A DNA stretch of 64,000 bases. Origin: Bradyrhizobium sp. SSBR45G. Its GTDB lineage: Bacteria > Pseudomonadota > Alphaproteobacteria > Rhizobiales > Xanthobacteraceae. Made by a program: the position numbers and the translations under genes. Where the stretch lies: positions 1 through 64,000 of the forward strand of contig NZ_BSCT01000042.1 in NCBI RefSeq assembly GCF_030159255.1. Reading direction: 5' to 3'. Shown one piece after another: positions 12,361 to 20,207 of the stretch. The notes beneath the pieces were generated by a model. That model was given only the letters and a program-made list of their open reading frames with translations. It searched no databases and was not told where the DNA came from. Numbering within the stretch: the stretch's first letter is position 1; each line of letters starts with the position of its first letter.

Positions 12361-12708
12361 TCAGTGGCAGTACGACACGCCCTCCAGCACGGCACAGCGC
12401 AGCTTGTTCGGCGAGCTCGGATTGTCCATCGGGACCATGCCGTTGCCCTGGCCGACGAACACGCCGGGCCCGACCACGACCGAGGCCTTGTTGCCGACGA
12501 TGACGGACGGGTGCGGCTTGAGGCTGGACCTGGTGCCGTCCGGCCACAGGATGGCGTCGCCCTGCCAGATGCCCTTGCGGCCGTCGTCGCAGGTGACGTC
12601 GACGCCCTGCCGGGTGCACTGATCGGCGCGAGCGGCGCCGGCTGCGGCAAGGCTGCCAAGGATGACCGTCAGCATGATGGCGAGGCGGGCAGGCGCGAAT
12701 GGGGGCAT
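12361..12708 (-). CDS. Small exported protein, unknown function
   Basis: The 115-residue protein starts with a clear Sec-type signal peptide (hydrophobic core LAIMLTVILGSLAAAG, likely cleavage after ARA before DQC). The mature part has conserved-looking cysteines (DQC, VTC, LRC and the C-terminal YCH), suggesting two disulfides, and a tract rich in G, V and P. I do not recognise a family. The ATG at 12708 follows GAGAG and gives a compact signal peptide; an upstream start would add 14 residues. It is convergent with otsA, leaving only 32 bases between the stops. Confidence 0.6.
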   Translation of the reverse strand: MPPFAPARLAIMLTVILGSLAAAGAARADQCTRQGVDVTCDDGRKGIWQGDAILWPDGTRSSLKPHPSVIVGNKASVVVGPGVFVGQGNGMVPMDNPSSPNKLRCAVLEGVSYCH

Positions 12709-12933
12709 GGCACAGCTCTCTCGTGGGTCGCCGCCGAGCGGCGGGCGCAAATCAGTGGTCGTGCCGCCCGGCCGGGCGGTTCACCGGCCTCTCCGCAAGC
12801 CCCGGCAACCGCTCCGAATCGGCCTGCCGTGACGTCAGATTGGTGATTTTCATCAGCAGTTTGGAGGAAATTTGCCCCGGAAGGCGCCACCCGTCTTGCA
12901 AAACGCCGCCGACCCCGCCAAGAGAGGGCCGCC

Positions 12934-13023
12934 GGAGAGATGGCCGAGTGGCTTAAGGCGCACGCTTGGAAAGCGTGTGTGCGGGAAACCGTACCGTGGG
13001 TTCGAATCCCACTCTCTCCGCCA
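12934..13023 (+). tRNA. tRNA-Ser(GGA)
   Basis: This 90-nt class II tRNA has acceptor GGAGAGA pairing with TCTCTCC, discriminator G, encoded CCA, anticodon stem CACGC/GCGTG around the loop TTGGAAA (anticodon GGA), a long serine-type variable arm and the T arm GTGGG-TTCGAAT-CCCAC. Its 3' end is duplicated at 18078-18092, and an integrase fragment begins 165 bases downstream, so it has served as an attachment site while remaining intact. Confidence 0.97.
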
Positions 13024-13024
13024 G
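13010..13024 (+). repeat. Attachment-site core, tRNA side (attL)
   Basis: CACTCTCTCCGCCAG spans the last T-stem base, acceptor strand, CCA end and two following bases of tRNA-Ser. The same 15 bases recur exactly at 18078-18092 in the same orientation. Confidence 0.65.
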
Positions 13025-13187
13025 AAATTGTTCTCCTCTGTATCCGATTGTACGAATCGACAGCAAAACCAACGCTTTGCGTGACGAAGGCTGTCGCGGC
13101 TAGTTCCGCGATGTTACCCCCAGTCACCACGCAGACCGTAGGTTACGCCCGTGGGTTCGGAGGTCGGATTTTCGCGAGGGAGAACAC

Positions 13188-13511
13188 ATGGCCGGCAAGC
13201 TCAAGCCGCTCCACGTCGAGCGCGAAACGCTGCCCGGGAAGCACCCGGACGGCGGCGCTCTCTACCTGGTCGTCGCGAGCGCGACATCGAAGAACTGGAG
13301 CTACCGATACTGGAAGAACGGCAAGCAGCGCTGGCTCGGCCTGGGCTCGCTCAAGGATCTCTCGCTCAAAGAGGCCCAGCTCGCACGTGATGCGGCGCCC
13401 CTTCGCGTCAGGGGCGACCGCAGCATGCCGGGCGTGACCGGCTCTGCATTGGCGGCCTACGGCATCGCAACGGTGCTGGCTGTCTATTGGTGGCGATGGG
13501 CAAGACGCTGA
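13188..13511 (+). pseudogene. Tyrosine integrase, N-terminal fragment (DUF4102 arm-binding domain)
   Basis: A 107-codon frame begins with ATG after GAGGGAG. Its first 75 residues match the arm-type DNA-binding domain of P4-like integrases: the LTxxxV-like start is replaced by LKPLHVERETLPGKHPDGG, then LYLVVASATSKNWSYRYW, the turn WLGLGSLKDLSLKEA and LRVRGDRSMPGV. After that the sequence switches to unrelated residues and stops. The core-binding and catalytic domains (R...H..R...Y, about 300 residues) are absent from the following DNA. It points away from the tRNA, as expected for an island integrase next to its attachment site. Confidence 0.75.
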
Positions 13512-13672
13512 CGCACCGGCTCAGCGATTGCCCGCAACATAGCCGCCGCTCAGCGGCCAGATGCCGGCGCGGGACAGCCTCGCTCGAGATCGGTCAAGTG
13601 CCGCAAGCCAGCGGGCACGGCGGCAAGGAGGCCCGTCATGACAGCGCGCCGCGGATGCATGTCCGACAAGCG

Positions 13673-14752
13673 TCAAGCCTGACGGCTCGACGCGCCACGG
13701 CCGTTCGCGTGGGCCAATCGGACTGTCTGCGGCGTCGATCCGGTCCATGTCTGGAATGCTCGCACGAAGGAGTTGGGATCCTCGAAGCCGAGCAGGAAGG
13801 ATATCTCCGTGCTGGAGAGTGACGAATTGTGCAGGTAGTGATGCGCAAGTGAATTGCGTACGGCGTCGAGCGTCTGCTGAAAAGTGCTCCCTTCCTCGCG
13901 CAACCTGCGCTGCAGGGTGCGCGTGCTGATGCCAAGCCTTCTGCATATGGCCGCCATGGACAATTCGCCTGCGGGCAGAGCCTCCAGCAGAGCACTGCGC
14001 AGGCGTTCGACGGTGGTCGCGTGTTTCTCCAGTTCGGCCAGGCGCTGGCGCAGGACCGGTTCGAAGAACTTCCACATGCCATGGTTCGCCGTGAGGAAGG
14101 GACGCTGCATGTCGTCCTGCGCAAACACGATGGTGGGCTCCGGCAGGTCTTCCACCGAAACGCCGAACCATGTGGCGTAGGCGCCCGCATCGCTGGCCGA
14201 CAGATCGGAGACCGGCCATCCGATGCGGAGTGGGTCAATCGGGCTGCGCGTGGCCAGGCGTGCGAGCTGCACCAAGAACACCAGCTTGAACGCCATGAGC
14301 ACGCGCGGCGGGCTCGGCGTGCGGTCGAGGAACTCCAGCGCGACATTGGTGCGCCAAGCATTGTGCTCGACCTTCATCGCCATCGGTCCGCTCTTGTATT
14401 TGGCGAGGCGCTCCAGCGCATTGTTCATGTCTTCGCTGCACAAGGCGACGAAGAGTTCCGGATTGAACCAGTCGGTCGACATCTTCTGCGCAAAGCGCAA
14501 CGGCGTGGGGCCGGCCGCATCCCCGGCCTCTTCATCGATGGCCTCCCAGAGCCGGTAGTAGGTCGCGGAATCGAGCCGCATGCCTTCAAGTGACAATAGA
14601 TCTCCGGGCAAGCCCGCCCGGCGCAGGACGTTGGCGCCACTCAGCCCGGCGTCCTGGAGCAGCGCCTTCCAGGCGGGCCAGACCGGGAAGGTACGGGCGT
14701 GCACGAGGCGGTCGTTGGGGGCCGTCAGGTCGTCAGTACGCGCGGATTTCAT
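13673..14752 (-). CDS. AraC family transcriptional regulator
   Basis: The 359-residue protein has the OruR/ArgR-like N-terminal ligand domain (block LQDAGLSGANVLRRAGLPGD and a following helical region) and a C-terminal double helix-turn-helix: MAAICRRLGISTRTLQRRL, then the second recognition helix in STEISFLLGFEDPNSFVRAF. It is divergent from the oxidoreductase genes at 14915, with 162 bases between, and so is the likely activator of that pair. The intergenic DNA holds a small inverted repeat (TGGCG-GATCG-CGCCA near 14790) that could be its site. The frame is open 38 codons further upstream; ATG 14752 gives the family-like N-terminus but has only a weak GAG ribosome site. Confidence 0.85.
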   Translation of the reverse strand: MKSARTDDLTAPNDRLVHARTFPVWPAWKALLQDAGLSGANVLRRAGLPGDLLSLEGMRLDSATYYRLWEAIDEEAGDAAGPTPLRFAQKMSTDWFNPELFVALCSEDMNNALERLAKYKSGPMAMKVEHNAWRTNVALEFLDRTPSPPRVLMAFKLVFLVQLARLATRSPIDPLRIGWPVSDLSASDAGAYATWFGVSVEDLPEPTIVFAQDDMQRPFLTANHGMWKFFEPVLRQRLAELEKHATTVERLRSALLEALPAGELSMAAICRRLGISTRTLQRRLREEGSTFQQTLDAVRNSLAHHYLHNSSLSSTEISFLLGFEDPNSFVRAFQTWTGSTPQTVRLAHANGRGASSRQA

Positions 14753-14914
14753 GGGTAGGATCTCGTTTACGCATCGCGCCAATATAGGTGGCGGATCGCG
14801 CCACGCACGCGAGGGCTCGTTGGCGCGTTTGGCGGCCATTCTGGCGCCCTCAGCGAGTGCTCGCACGCAAAGCCGTCAGTACAGTGGCTTCATTGCACCT
14901 GCAGAGCAAGCAAC

Positions 14915-15373
14915 ATGAAGCTGACCGTCAACGGGACGTCCCACGAGATCAATGTCGAGCCCGAGATGCCCCTGCTGTGGGTGCTCCGGGATGAACTGGA
15001 CCTGCCTGGTACCAAGTTCGGCTGTGGCATTGCGCAGTGCGGCGCGTACACCGTCCATGTGGACGGTACAGCGGTGCGCTCGTGCGTGACGCCGGTCGGC
15101 TCCGTCAGCGGTGTCGTCACCACGATCGAGGGCCTCGGCACGCCGGCCACCTTGCACGCGGTGCAGGCCGCCTGGGTCGAGCGCCAGGTCGCTCAGTGCG
15201 GCTACTGCCAGTCCGGCCAGATCATGAGCGCTGCGGCTCTGCTGAAGACGAACCCAGCGCCCACCGACGCCGACATCGACGAAGCCATGTCGGGCAACCT
15301 CTGCCGCTGCGGTGCCTATCCGCGCATTCGCGCGGCCGTCCACGACGCCGCCAAGCGCATCCGGGGAGCGTGA
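14915..15373 (+). CDS. [2Fe-2S] subunit, isoquinoline 1-oxidoreductase alpha-like, one cluster ligand missing
   Basis: The 152-residue small subunit of a two-component molybdenum hydroxylase should carry two [2Fe-2S] clusters. The second cluster set is complete (QCGYCQSGQ, cysteines 95 and 98; NLCRCGAYP, cysteines 130 and 132). In the first, C37, C42 and C57 are present, but the residue that should be cysteine in the CGA-C-TVH motif is tyrosine 45, encoded by TAC at 15047-15049, one base from TGC. Unless this is a sequence error, the ferredoxin-type cluster would be impaired and the enzyme may be weak or inactive. The stop overlaps nothing; the beta subunit starts two bases later, indicating translational coupling. 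Confidence 0.88.
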   Translation: MKLTVNGTSHEINVEPEMPLLWVLRDELDLPGTKFGCGIAQCGAYTVHVDGTAVRSCVTPVGSVSGVVTTIEGLGTPATLHAVQAAWVERQVAQCGYCQSGQIMSAAALLKTNPAPTDADIDEAMSGNLCRCGAYPRIRAAVHDAAKRIRGA

Positions 15374-15375
15374 CC

Positions 15376-17616
15376 ATGGGCAAGCTTGCAACGATCGCTC
15401 GCCGTGCGTTCCTGATCGGCTCGGCTGCCGTCGCCGGCGGCGTCGCCTTCGGCGTCTACAAGGTCAAGCAGGTAGCACCCAATCCGCTGCTGGACGACCT
15501 GCCACAGGGCGCCACCGCACTCACGCCCCATGTGCGCATCGATGGCCAGGGCGTGACGCTGATCACCCCGCGCGCCGAGATGGGCCAAGGCAACCACACC
15601 ACGCTCGCGGCGCTTGTCGCCGAAGAACTGGACGTGGCGTGGGACAGCATCCGCGTCGAACACGGCCCGCCGGGCGCGGCCTACTACAACCGCGCCCTGG
15701 TGCAACACAACGTCCCGTTTGCCGACCTGGACCACGGCAATGCGGCCGAAGCCATGCGCGGCGCCCTGGGCGTGATGGCCAAGCTGATGCCCATGCAGAT
15801 TACCGGCGGATCCTCCAGCATCGAGGACCTGTTCGATCGGATGCGGATCGCCGGCGCGGCGGCGCGGTTCGCGCTGGTTGCAGCCGCGGCGCAGAAGCTC
15901 GGTCTGCCGGCGGCGCAACTGAAGACCGAAAATGGCAGCGTGCTTGCCCCCGATGGCCGGCGCCTGACTTACCTGGAATTGGCGCCGGCAGCGGCCGCGA
16001 TCGACCTGCCGGCCAGCCCGCCGCTGAAGCCGCGCGAGCAGTGGCGCTACCTCGGCAAGTCGATGCCGCGGGTCGACATGGTGGCCAAATGCACGGGCAC
16101 GGCAACCTTCGGCATCGACGTGCGGTTACCCGACATGGTGTTTGCCACCGTGCGCATGAATCCGGCGATTGGCGCTAGGCTCGTCAGCTTCGACGCCACC
16201 GCCGCCAAGGCGATGCGCGGCGTGTTGAACGTGGTCGACCTGCGCGGCGGTATCGCCGTCATTGCGGACAACACCTGGCGCGCTTTCCAGGCGGCGCAGG
16301 CGGTGCAGTGCAACTGGGCGGGGCCCGGCTACCCGGCCAGCACGACGGCAATGATGGATAGCATCGTTGCCTCGATGAGCGAGGAGAACCGCGACAGCCG
16401 GCTGCGCGACGACGGGAGCGTCGACAAGTCACTGGCCGAGGGGACGCGGCTCGAGGCGGAGTACCGCGTTCCCTTCCTGGCACACGCGACGATGGAGCCG
16501 ATGAACGCCGTTGCGTTTCTGCATGACGGCCAGCTCGACATCTGGGCCGGCGTGCAGAACCCCACGGCGGCGCGTGACCAGGCGGCCAAGATTGCAGGCC
16601 TCGACGCAACCAAGGTGCGCTTGCATACCACGCTGATGGGCGGTGGCTTTGGCCGGCGCCTCGAGTCGGACTACGTGGTGCAGGCCGTGAAGCTGGCCGT
16701 GGCCATGGCCGGCAAGCCGGTGAAGATGACGTGGCGCCGCGAAGAAGACATGACGCTGGACTTCTACCGCCCAGCGGCCGTGGCACATTTCCGCGGCACG
16801 ACGGCCGCGAAGCAGGTGCTTGCGCTCGACGTGCAGGTGGCCTCGCCGTCGGTGGCCGAGTCGAACCTTGGCCGCTTGGGGCTGCCGGCCCTGGGCCCGG
16901 ACAAACTAATCATCGAAGGAGCCTTCGACCAGCCCTACGCCATCGCCAACTACCGCGCCACGGCCTACCGCACGCCGGCCGGCCGCCCGGTAAGCTACGC
17001 GCGCTCGGTGGGCAATTCGTACAACGGCTTCTTCATCGAGAGTTTCATCGACGAGCTGGCCGCGCAAGCCGGCGCCGACCCGATGAACATGCGCCTGGCG
17101 CTGCTCAGCCACGAGCCGTCGCGCAAGGTGTTGTCGGCAGTGGCGGCCAAATCGGGCTGGGGCCAGCAATTGGCCGCCGGCCGCGGCCGGGGAGTGGCCT
17201 TCCATATGTGCCGCGGGGTGCCGGTGGCCCAGGTGATCGAGATCACGACGAGCAAGCAGGGCGTGAAGATCGACAAGGTGTTCGTCGCCGTTGACGTGGG
17301 CACGGCGCTGGACCCGCGCAACATCGAAGCGCAACAGCAATCGGGCGTGATCTTCGGGCTCAGCGCTGCGCTCTATGGCGAGATCACCTTCGCCAAGGGG
17401 GCCGCCAACCAGACCAACTTCGACAGCTACCAGGTGCTGCGCATACAGCAGGCGCCGCAGATTGTGGTCGAGGTGCTGGAGAGCGGCGGCACGATCCGAG
17501 GCGTGGGCGAAACCGGCGTGCCGCCCGCGGCCCCGGCGCTGGCCAACGCGATCTTCAATGCCACCGGAAAGCGTATCCGCGAACTCCCCCTGAGCAAGCA
17601 CATCGACTTTGTCTGA
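15376..17616 (+). CDS. Molybdopterin subunit, isoquinoline 1-oxidoreductase beta-like, Tat-exported
   Basis: The 746-residue catalytic subunit begins with a twin-arginine signal (ARRAFLIGSAAVAGGVAFGV, arginines 9 and 10), so the enzyme is probably folded with its cofactor and sent to the periplasm. Cofactor-binding blocks include TPRAEMGQGNHTTLAALVAEEL, TLMGGGFGRRLESD and RSVGNSYNGFFIESFIDELA; the active-site glutamate is in GVGETGVPPAAP. Members oxidise N-heterocycles or aldehydes. There is no FAD subunit, which fits this family, where a cytochrome often accepts electrons, but no cytochrome gene is adjacent. The ATG is placed at 15376, two bases after the alpha stop, because the Tat signal begins there. 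Confidence 0.9.
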   Translation: MGKLATIARRAFLIGSAAVAGGVAFGVYKVKQVAPNPLLDDLPQGATALTPHVRIDGQGVTLITPRAEMGQGNHTTLAALVAEELDVAWDSIRVEHGPPGAAYYNRALVQHNVPFADLDHGNAAEAMRGALGVMAKLMPMQITGGSSSIEDLFDRMRIAGAAARFALVAAAAQKLGLPAAQLKTENGSVLAPDGRRLTYLELAPAAAAIDLPASPPLKPREQWRYLGKSMPRVDMVAKCTGTATFGIDVRLPDMVFATVRMNPAIGARLVSFDATAAKAMRGVLNVVDLRGGIAVIADNTWRAFQAAQAVQCNWAGPGYPASTTAMMDSIVASMSEENRDSRLRDDGSVDKSLAEGTRLEAEYRVPFLAHATMEPMNAVAFLHDGQLDIWAGVQNPTAARDQAAKIAGLDATKVRLHTTLMGGGFGRRLESDYVVQAVKLAVAMAGKPVKMTWRREEDMTLDFYRPAAVAHFRGTTAAKQVLALDVQVASPSVAESNLGRLGLPALGPDKLIIEGAFDQPYAIANYRATAYRTPAGRPVSYARSVGNSYNGFFIESFIDELAAQAGADPMNMRLALLSHEPSRKVLSAVAAKSGWGQQLAAGRGRGVAFHMCRGVPVAQVIEITTSKQGVKIDKVFVAVDVGTALDPRNIEAQQQSGVIFGLSAALYGEITFAKGAANQTNFDSYQVLRIQQAPQIVVEVLESGGTIRGVGETGVPPAAPALANAIFNATGKRIRELPLSKHIDFV

Positions 17617-18077
17617 CGGCAGACGCAACGTCATGCCTTATTTCCTGCCACTTGGCTGCCTGTCGCCAGTGGAGTTCGAACTCAAAAAGCCACAGGCTGC
17701 TGCGCAGCAGCCCTTGCTCTGTCGCAAGGTGGCGCCCGAAGAGCGAGCATTGCTGCCGGTTCGTGGCAGCACCGAAAGTTCGGGCGACGAGCAACAACGC
17801 ACGGCATGTTCCGACCCACTGAGCGCTCGACATGCTGGTCGACCGACTGCGGCGTCGAAACTCGCGTCAGATCGCCACCGCCACCGAATGTCGGCATCGG
17901 TGGTCGCGCCTTCCCGCAACCACCGAAGCCGAAGGAGGGCTCAACACGGAGATAACCCGAACGAAATCCGCACCATCTCAAGGATGCGACCTCGTACACC
18001 GGAATCAGGGTACTGGATGGAAAGACAAGAAAAATGAGGTCTGAATTTCAGCAATTTGGGCTTTCAGATGTGGTGGT
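17617..18077. other. Gene-free tail of the tRNA-Ser element
   Basis: Several frames stay open by chance, but none has a start with a ribosome site, a recognisable domain or a plausible composition. It contains the hairpin GGCTGCTGCGCAGCAGCC at 17696-17713. It is the segment between the oxidoreductase and the distal attachment repeat, where decayed island genes would be expected. Confidence 0.4.
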
Positions 18078-18092
18078 CACTCTCTCCGCCAG
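18078..18092 (+). repeat. Attachment-site core, distal copy (attR)
   Basis: CACTCTCTCCGCCAG is an exact repeat of the tRNA-Ser 3' end at 13010-13024. Flanking bases differ on both sides, so identity is limited to 15 bp. Confidence 0.6.
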
Positions 18093-18106
18093 TCCAGCGT
18101 TCGCGG

Positions 18107-18147
18107 CCAAGCTGCATGCGACGGTTCGATTCCCTTCGCCCGTTCCA
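18107..18147 (+). pseudogene. tRNA-Gly 3' half, degenerate fragment
   Basis: The fragment reads like the second half of a glycine tRNA: end of the anticodon loop and stem (CCAAGCTG), variable region, T arm GACGG-TTCGATT-CCCTT, acceptor strand CGCCCGT, discriminator T (typical of tRNA-Gly) and CCA. One T-stem pair is broken (C opposite C) and the last acceptor base is T where C is usual. No 5' half precedes it. It lies 15 bases beyond the distal tRNA-Ser attachment copy and probably marks an older integration at a tRNA-Gly gene. Confidence 0.6.
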
Positions 18148-18250
18148 GCTGAAATGGTCCTGCACTTGGCCGGCTTGGTGCCGATGCTGGGTGATTGTCG
18201 AGCGCAGTCCCTTCCATCCCACCGCCGGGCGAAGGTTTGTCTGCCTTGGC

Positions 18251-18958
18251 CTACCGTTGAGGCTTGGAAGGCCGCTTGAGTCCCTTGAATACCAGCGTGG
18301 TCTGTCGGCGAACGATTCGTTTGAGCATGGCGAGCCGGTCACCCGTGATCTCGTCGTAGCCGAGGACATAGTCGAGGTGGTCGCGTGAGAAATGGAATGT
18401 CAGCAATTGGCCGTTGATGGCCACGGCCGTCATCCGGCTTTCTTCCTCCGACGTCGACCCGCCCGACAGGCGGGCGATAATGCCGATGCAGCAATTGTGC
18501 AGGCGGGCTCCCGGGCCCTTCGCCCATTGCTCCCTGGGCATCAGCGCGGATTTCATCGGCATGATGCGGCGCTTGATGAAAAGTGCGCGCCGGGCCGCAT
18601 CGGGGGAGGCGAATAGGAAGTCGGCAAAGCTTTCCAGCACCGCGCAATAGCCGTCGATGAGTTGATTGTCGCTCGCCTCGGACGCGAGCAGCCGTTCGAG
18701 GTTGTCCAGCGCGGGGCCTACCGCGTTCATCGCCGAGGCCTGGACGTCGGCGATGCAGGCTGCGTAGAGGCCTTCCTTGTTGTCGAAATAATATTGCAAC
18801 GACGGCGCCGGCACGCCGGCCTGGGCCGCAATGTCGCGGGTCGAGACGCCGTCGAAGCCGTGCTCCCCGAATAGCGCCAATGCGACCTGGATGATCCGCG
18901 CCCGCGTTTCCTCGCCGCGTGCGTAGCCGCTGTCCGTCTTCCGTCTGGCGCCTGTCAT
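18251..18958 (-). CDS. TetR family regulator (CerR-type C-terminus)
   Basis: The 235-residue repressor has an N-terminal helix-turn-helix (TRARIIQVALALFGEHGFDG, then STRDIAAQAGVPAPSLQYYF) followed by a ligand-binding domain with the RRALFIKRRIMPMKSAL segment seen in the CerR/YbiH-like branch. It is divergent from an EmrAB-type efflux pair, the usual arrangement for a repressor that senses the exported compound. ATG 18958 is preceded by GAGAGAGGGG; a TTG five codons earlier is possible. The shared intergenic region carries a strong promoter overlapped by repeats. Confidence 0.9.
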   Translation of the reverse strand: MTGARRKTDSGYARGEETRARIIQVALALFGEHGFDGVSTRDIAAQAGVPAPSLQYYFDNKEGLYAACIADVQASAMNAVGPALDNLERLLASEASDNQLIDGYCAVLESFADFLFASPDAARRALFIKRRIMPMKSALMPREQWAKGPGARLHNCCIGIIARLSGGSTSEEESRMTAVAINGQLLTFHFSRDHLDYVLGYDEITGDRLAMLKRIVRRQTTLVFKGLKRPSKPQR

Positions 18959-19003
18959 TGCCCCTCTCTCCAAGGTTCTCCCTCATAGCACGGCATCGAA
19001 AAT

Positions 19004-19057
19004 ATTCCAGTTGACACATTTTTATCGAATGGAATAAATGTTACAAGTGGAATAAAT
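19004..19057 (+). promoter_or_regulatory. Efflux-operon promoter with overlapping operator repeats
   Basis: A near-consensus sigma-70 promoter reads TTGACA (19011-19016), 17 bases, ATAAAT (19034-19039), ahead of the HlyD gene at 19071. Overlapping it are ATTCCAGTTG (19004-19013) and its near-inverse CAAGTGGAAT (19044-19053), and two direct copies of TGGAATAAAT (19030-19039 and 19048-19057) 18 bases apart. A TetR protein bound here would block the polymerase. Confidence 0.65.
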
Positions 19058-19070
19058 TGGAGATGGGCGC

Positions 19071-20207
19071 ATGAGCGTGGCGGTCCTGAAGAACGCTGAC
19101 GGCGGGCCGCGGGGTGGCGCCGAAACCGCAGCAGCGCCGCGCAAGCGCAGCCGCTCGCGCATCCTGTTGGGCGTGCTCGCGGCCCTTGCAGTGGCCAGTG
19201 GCGGCGCCTACGGGCGTTATTGGTACATGGTCGGGCGCTACATCGAGAGCACCAACAACGCCTATCTGCGCGCCGACCAGGTCGCGATGGCGCCCCGCGT
19301 GTCCGGCCAGATCGCCGAGATCTATGTGAAGGACAATGAGGACGTCGCGGCCGGGCAGCCGCTCCTGAAGATCGATGCGCGCCGCTACGAGATGACGGTG
19401 CGGCAGGCCAAGGCGACGGTCGATGCGCGCGAGGCCGATGTCGCCAAGAGCGAGGCGGATCTGAGCCAGCAGGACGCCGTGATCGCACAGGCGCAGGCCG
19501 ACGTGACGGCGGCGCAGGCGAACTCCAATCTCGCCGACAAGGAGTTCGAGCGCGCGGCCGCGCTGGCGGTTCGGGGATTCGCCACCCAGCAGAAGAACGA
19601 GCAGACCGAGAGCGCGCTGACGCAGGCGCGGTCGACCGTGAGCCTCAAGCAGGCCGTTCTCGATGCCGCGCGCCAGAAGGTCGCGACGTTGAGGGCGCAA
19701 CTGGCGCAGGCGAGGGCGCAACTCGATGCGGCAAAGGAGAGTCTCAGCCAGGCCGAGATCGACCTCAACGACACCGTGCTGAAGAGCCCGATCGCTGGCC
19801 GGGTCGGCGACCGCACCGTGCAGCTCGGCCAGTTTGCGCAGCCGGGCACGCGGCTGCTCACCGTCGTTCCGACGCAGCAGCTGTACCTGGTGGCCAATTT
19901 CAAGGAGACGCAAGTGCAGCGCATGCGTCCAGGCCAGCTGGCGCACATCAGCGTCGATGCCTATCCGGACCTCGCGCTGACCGGGACGGTCGAGAGCTTT
20001 GCACCCGGCACCGGCGCCCGGTTCGCGCTGCTGCCGCCCGAGAATGCCACCGGCAACTTCACCAAGATCGTGCAGCGCGTGCCGGTCCGTATCCGCGTGA
20101 ACGCGCCGGAAAATGCCGCGCCGGCGTTCGTGCCGGGCCTGTCGATCGAGGTCTCCGTCGACACAAAGGCCGCGCCGGTGCTGCGTGCCGCCGAGGTCGC
20201 CCGATGA
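19071..20207 (+). CDS. HlyD/EmrA family membrane fusion protein
   Basis: The 378-residue periplasmic adaptor of a multidrug efflux pump has a cytoplasmic N-tail of basic residues, one membrane anchor (about 24-46), a biotinyl-lipoyl-like half motif (APRVSGQIAEIYVKDNEDVAAG), a long coiled-coil hairpin (about 100-215, rich in A, Q, E and K) and the second lipoyl half with beta-barrel (LKSPIAGRVGDRTVQLGQFA). GGAG lies 8 bases upstream of the ATG. Its stop overlaps the start of the partner permease by ATGA. The substrate is unknown; the pump is presumably induced by relief of the divergent TetR. Confidence 0.92.
   Translation: MSVAVLKNADGGPRGGAETAAAPRKRSRSRILLGVLAALAVASGGAYGRYWYMVGRYIESTNNAYLRADQVAMAPRVSGQIAEIYVKDNEDVAAGQPLLKIDARRYEMTVRQAKATVDAREADVAKSEADLSQQDAVIAQAQADVTAAQANSNLADKEFERAAALAVRGFATQQKNEQTESALTQARSTVSLKQAVLDAARQKVATLRAQLAQARAQLDAAKESLSQAEIDLNDTVLKSPIAGRVGDRTVQLGQFAQPGTRLLTVVPTQQLYLVANFKETQVQRMRPGQLAHISVDAYPDLALTGTVESFAPGTGARFALLPPENATGNFTKIVQRVPVRIRVNAPENAAPAFVPGLSIEVSVDTKAAPVLRAAEVAR

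Larger units (their letters stand above)
13010..18092 (+). mobile_element. Putative 5.1-kb integrated element at tRNA-Ser(GGA)
   Basis: The segment is bounded by 15-bp direct repeats of the tRNA 3' end and carries, in order, the stub of a tyrosine integrase of the tRNA-targeting type, an AraC-family regulator, a two-subunit periplasmic molybdenum oxidoreductase and a gene-free tail. This is the layout of a small or deleted genomic island. The integrase is truncated, so the element is probably immobile. The short repeat length and the absence of other mobility genes keep the boundary call tentative. Confidence 0.6.

Noticed and set aside
12940..13437. An open frame reading through tRNA-Ser into the integrase stub
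   Set aside because: It crosses a tRNA gene and is out of frame with the integrase domain.
17609..18037. A 142-codon frame after the oxidoreductase
   Set aside because: It overlaps the end of the oxidoreductase gene, has no domain and is rich in R, S and A; it lies in the decayed tail of the island.
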